Of a stretch of DNA of 64,000 bases, positions 59,400 through 64,000 are shown one piece after another. Both the position numbers and the translations under genes were made by a program. Below the pieces are notes generated by a model, which worked only from the letters and a program-made list of their open reading frames with translations, did no database searches and had not been told where the DNA came from. The first letter of the stretch is position 1; every line of letters starts with the position of its first letter. The DNA is from Manduca sexta (lineage: Eukaryota > Arthropoda > Insecta > Lepidoptera > Sphingidae): the NCBI RefSeq assembly GCF_014839805.1, contig NC_051141.1, forward strand, positions 15,322,777-15,386,776, read 5' to 3'.

Positions 59400-59670
59400 G
59401 ATCTGTTACTAGAGTACGAGAGCCACCAGTGTGCAACCGCTGTTTAAAAACATTATCATCCTCAACCAATACATCCCCACTGCTGGGTATAATATTTTCT
59501 CTACCATGCCACGTTTCCCAATCCCGAGCCAGTCGCAACCAGATTCGATTCGCGATCCTTACAATGTCTTCTTTTATTGCTGCCGGACAACTGAGTTGGA
59601 GAGTGTCCTGGCTTACCGTTAAAAAAAAATTATCTATTTGGCAACGTGAATTTGGTGTCTGGTGTTAGGG
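59400..59670 (+). repeat. Dispersed repeat fragment
   Basis: It contains ACATCCCCACTGCTGGGTAT, CCATGCCACGTTTCCCAATC and GATTCGATTCGCGATCCTTA, a pattern I associate with a common lepidopteran repeat of probable LINE origin. The open frames across it encode no recognisable domain. Confidence 0.45.
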
Positions 59671-61062
59671 TTTCAAATGCAAAGCAGCGCGCTATTTATA
59701 TATTGATTTGTTATTACTTGTATCTGTTAAGATGTAGATAGCGGCATACAGCGATCATTTATTATGTCCTCTATATGCACCAAGTGACACCAGATGCCGA
59801 AACATGGCTGTCAAAACTCGATATAAATCACTGATTGACGAATTATTGTACCAGAACATAACGTCATACAATGATGATATCTACTATATCGTCGTAGGCG
59901 CATAACGTTTTTATTGTTTTTTTTTTAATATCTAAATCTTTACACGTATCATTAATGGTACGTCATTACCACAAATACTATTTATTATATATTAAAAATA
60001 ATCATAATCAAAAATACGATAAGTAGGTATTCCACTTCGTAATTGAAGTATCTGTAATCGATCGTGTCAGGGTGACACGAGGCTCTGTAGTGATCCCACG
60101 TGATTTTAATAATGCACTCGTGCTTATCAATTATTTCAATAAATAAATCGGTCACGAGCATGTCAGCTATTGCTTAATTCAGCGTTCCGTAGACCAATAG
60201 GGTGCAGTGGTTTCCGTGGTTTTAACAGTATGGTTGAAGTCCCAAAAAAATCTATTCGATTGTAGCAAAATATATTTGGTTATATCCAAGAATTTTAAAT
60301 AACAAATAAGGTTTTCTATGTAATATTTTAGTATGTTTAATAACTAACAAGCTGTGTTATTACATTTTGGAGGAAAACCATCGTATGAATGAGTGATTCA
60401 GTACAATGAAAATCTATTGATAGGTTATCATAAAATGAAATTTCCATGAAGGTTTAGTGATAAATGAAAGTTTGAGAACGTTCGATGTTGATTTGAGCTA
60501 TTCAATTGAGGCATCTAACTTCCCCAAAATCTAGCTACCCACAATTATTGTCTAAGATTTAGTTGGATTTTCTGTGAGACCAATTTTGTTAGAGTAACTA
60601 TTTACACCCCCCAAAACGTAATTAACTGTATAAGTCGCCGTGAAATGAAATAAATATTCGCTTGGCATGCCAACCAGTGTGAACCAATCTTTTTCGCAAA
60701 AATATATCGTTCTTTTATTGTGAAGTCGTCGATATAAAACCAAAAGAATAATATTTAAACATTGCGACGCAAAAGCGTATTTTTGCGAGGGTTAACAATA
60801 CGTATGGAGATATAAAAGGACAATAGAGATTGATAGACAGTACATATTGGGTGCGTTGAACGCGGAACGGAAATCGCCAGTTTGCATCACAACTAAACTG
60901 TTGTTAACAACGACCGCTACTGTTTCACTGTTAACCTTGGTCGTATGATGTCTATGCAGGGGAGAATTAGCATCAAATTGACTATTGTTTATGGCAAATA
61001 AACATACATTTTATGCGGCGCCACAGTATTTATAGGGACACGATAAAGATGCAACTGCACCT

Positions 61063-61241
61063 GGGCCCTTATCCTGTATGATAGTGTAAACGCGTAACGC
61101 GGCCGTGTCATGTTATCTTCGAGAAATGTGCGTGGAATGGTATTCTGTAAGCCAAATTTCTATAGTCCCAAACATGATGCGTTGTGTTACGTGCTTGTTA
61201 CGCACTGTCAAAATAACGTGCGGGATAGGGAATAAGGCCCC
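61063..61241. mobile_element. Foldback MITE, second copy
   Basis: It is nearly identical to the element at 9409-9586 over its whole length, with only a handful of base changes. Ends are GGGCCCTTATCCTGT and GGGAATAAGGCCC. The high identity of two copies 51 kb apart points to recent spread. Confidence 0.82.
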
Positions 61242-64000
61242 TGAAGGTAAGCGCAGTTGCGTCCACATGGAATATTGATAGAGGAGAGATGATTATCCCT
61301 GAGCAGTTTGCACAATTGTCACTGCTAGCCAAATATGGATCATAGGTTCATTATAATAAGGTTTAATTGCGAAAGTTCGATTAGTTAAATCTATACTACC
61401 ACGTTCGGTCTTTGTCACGGTGTGTTGCCATACTGCTGCTTAGTGCAGTCATGCAGGACGAGATGTCTCTTCTTTTTATGCCCATTTCAGGATATTGGTA
61501 TCTTAAAGTCTTAAACCACATTTTAATAAATAAATAAAACAACATAATCCACCGTTGTGACGAAAATATACTAATTCTTATAAATTATGCGAAATTATCT
61601 TTTAATAAGATTATAAGAAGATTAATGTAATCTTTAATTGCGTCTGGAATTATATTGATTTAATTGCAAATAATTCAAAATTTATAATATAGTAACTAAC
61701 GTTTTACGTAACGTGCAATGTTACGTTTATAGGTATTATTTATGTCGAATTATGAAAAGTTTTTATTGGAAACATCGGTATTGAAAATGGATACCCACCA
61801 CAGAATAGTAAAAGCATTTTACTCCATACGACTTGTTTGACTGTGAAGTGAAATTGACGCGCCAATGAATAATTAATTAGTTTATAGATTGCCACTGCGA
61901 ATTGTGATCGATGTGACTTTCTTTGACAATGGTCGCACCACTAGATGCATATATTGTAAACCCAGTACATTTGGTGGGTATAGTATAGATAACAAGTTAC
62001 AGTTCATTGACCATCGCTGCAATGATCATTGATAATTTATTTGGAGCAGGTCCTATTTTTATACAAATATAAAGCAGGCCAGCATAATATTAGGTACGTT
62101 TACTACATACGTTTACGAACTACGCTGTAAGGTCTAGAATCGTTTCCCGTGCAAGGATTAAAGGCTTAGTCCGACCCTGGCTAGAAGTAGGTGTGTCTAC
62201 CAAACAAATCATTTACTATTGCGAAGTCACGAGATTGTTTTGACGACATGCCCTACTTTGCCATTAGGGTTGCAAGAGTAAAATGATGAATATAGATACT
62301 TACTTACAATTTTTATTGTAGCTATTTCCAGTTGGTGTACTTCTGTACCTGAATAAAAAATATACCATAATAAGTATCACTATAACATTTTAAGTACAGA
62401 ATGCATAGTCAAATGTTATTGTGTCGAAATGAACGCACACATAAATAAATCCTCGACGCTTCTCAGTTTTACGCATACTAATATGATTCTATAAACGTGC
62501 GCATGATCTCTAAATCTTATACATTTGACAGAGGGAAGGATCATACGTGTCCTTTATAAAAATATTGTCACAGACTATCCTATTTGGTATGTACTACCTA
62601 CCTATTCGGCCACTTCTAAATAATTAATGCAGTTGACATTTTGCGAGAGACAAATATGACATCATTAATTTGTGAATCTTATTAGGGTATTGCAAAAATA
62701 TACAGCCATTGTCTATTGGCCTCCAAACGCTGAATGATTTTTAAAATAAACCTCTTGTATTTATTGGGTATTTTTATTTTGTTTTGATGATAGTAAACAT
62801 TAAAATTACTACAAAAGTTACTACACTTGCCTGAGTGTAGCAACTTATGTTCCATGTTTATATGGAAATAAATTTGCTAATTTGGTAAAGCATTTGATGG
62901 CAATTGAGTGCGACTCTATTGTACTCCCATTAGATTTTAAAAAATCTGAACTATAGACGTGGCCATTTAGATAGAAATACTTTTCAACAATAAACTAACA
63001 CGTATACGTGAATTTTTGTTTTGTTCATAAATAATGTAACACATATATGAATATCTATAAGCTAGTTCCTATTGGATTATATATATAACAGTTAAAGGAG
63101 ATACCGTATTATCATACACAAGTGTTATATACTAAAATAATTATTCAAGATGTCTCACAGCCCTAAGTATTGACGACTTGATGTTAATATAGTAATAGGG
63201 CAGTCATCCATTAACGTCGTGGGTGTGCCTCCGAGAGGCGTTTGTTGAAACAACTAAATGCCTAGTCCCAACTGCGTCGCAGGTCGTATTTCATAACATA
63301 TGACTTCTAAGAACATATCCGGTCAACAGATTCGATAGAATACCAAGAACTGCAAAGTTACTAAAAATTAATTAAATGATCAAAGAAACTGGATATTTGA
63401 TGCACTTTGCATACCTATCATAGTACGTTAAGGACAATTACTATAATTTTTGAAATTTCGTTAATCTTTCTTTTGGAACTGCGTTGGTATCGTGCAGTTC
63501 ACAGAGATGATGATGATGATACAAAAGCTCCAATAAAAAATGTTCTTTAGGAATTACTTTATTAGAGGTTAAACGTCTTAACTATTTAAATTAATATGAA
63601 ATATATATTTTAACTGTTTAAACAAGGTATTGACGATCTAATGTTACAATACAACGCAGTAAGTCGTGAAAAGTATGTAATTATGCGCTATTCATTCGTA
63701 ATTATAGCGATAGCAGTGATGTTTAGAGTAAAGCAGTTTTCATTAATTGCTCATTAAATCTACTTAGTTGTTTTATTATTGTTACGTATCATCGCCAGCA
63801 AACATTGTGGACGCGACGGAACGCCACATTATGTTGTGTCTTATTATAATGTAGCTGTTGCTCACAGCTCTACGTAAAAACTCTTTCCTGCTACAAATGT
63901 CTAAATTATTGTAGTGATTCATAGCCACACTGAAAGACGCCAGTGTCATCTAATTAAGAAATTAAATTTAAATTTCCATTATTATGAGACTAAATTACCG

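Larger units (their letters stand above)
56543..64000 (+). other. SCaMC intron 4 (to the window edge)
   Basis: No carrier-domain exon (PX[DE]XX[KR] motif) was recognised. Contents are the SINE B fragment at 57195-57325, a repeat fragment at about 59400-59670 with CCCACTGCTGGGTATAATAT, the MITE at 61063-61241 and a short GATGAT run near 63510. The rest is AT-rich and unassigned. Confidence 0.5.

Overview
The window is an AT-rich insect nuclear sequence. It is most likely from a moth or butterfly. It holds many tRNA-derived SINEs with RNA polymerase III box A/B heads, an intact maT-type (DD37D) mariner, and several MITEs. All genes found are spliced, with large introns. No prokaryotic features, CRISPR arrays or rRNA/tRNA genes are supported. 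The lepidopteran call rests on recognising the repeat families from memory and on the gene content, so the species cannot be named.

Three genes are supported, all on the + strand, each rebuilt by hand from splice sites, phase and protein family. (1) The 3' part of an atypical Ras-like small GTPase (RERG/RasL11/RasL12 group) has exons at 6872-6928, 7897-7970, 15918-16094 and 16720-16953. Its P-loop exon was not found. Its switch I and switch II motifs are strongly altered. (2) A complete tailless (tll, NR2E group) orphan nuclear receptor has a short first coding exon near 25563-25620 (inferred), the DNA-binding exon at 37523-37759, and hinge/ligand-domain exons at 37939-38633 and 38860-39048. 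(3) The 5' part of a calcium-regulated mitochondrial ATP-Mg/phosphate carrier (SCaMC/SLC25A24 type) has four exons between 48678 and 56542. These encode the whole EF-hand regulatory domain. The carrier domain lies beyond the window.

Layout: 1-6871 is intergenic or upstream intron, with a SINE carrying a clean target duplication and the 1.3-kb mariner. 6872-16953 is the GTPase gene. 16954-25557 is intergenic and includes a GC-rich promoter-like patch near 19200. 25558-39048 is tll, with an 11.9-kb first intron full of repeats, including a hAT-type MITE with an 8-bp target duplication. 39049-48677 is the tll 3' UTR and intergenic DNA, with SINEs and an inverted pair of AGATGGCGCTA motifs. 48678-64000 is the SCaMC 5' half and its introns. 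Intron 3 contains a 367-bp nearly perfect palindrome flanked by TTAA.

The three genes have no obvious shared pathway. tll is a transcription factor of embryonic terminal and brain patterning, the GTPase is a signalling-type protein, and SCaMC controls the mitochondrial adenine-nucleotide pool. No previously undescribed multi-gene system was seen. The best leads are the TTAA-flanked palindrome, the degenerate switch motifs of the GTPase, the CTCF-like motif pair between tll and SCaMC, and the intact mariner.
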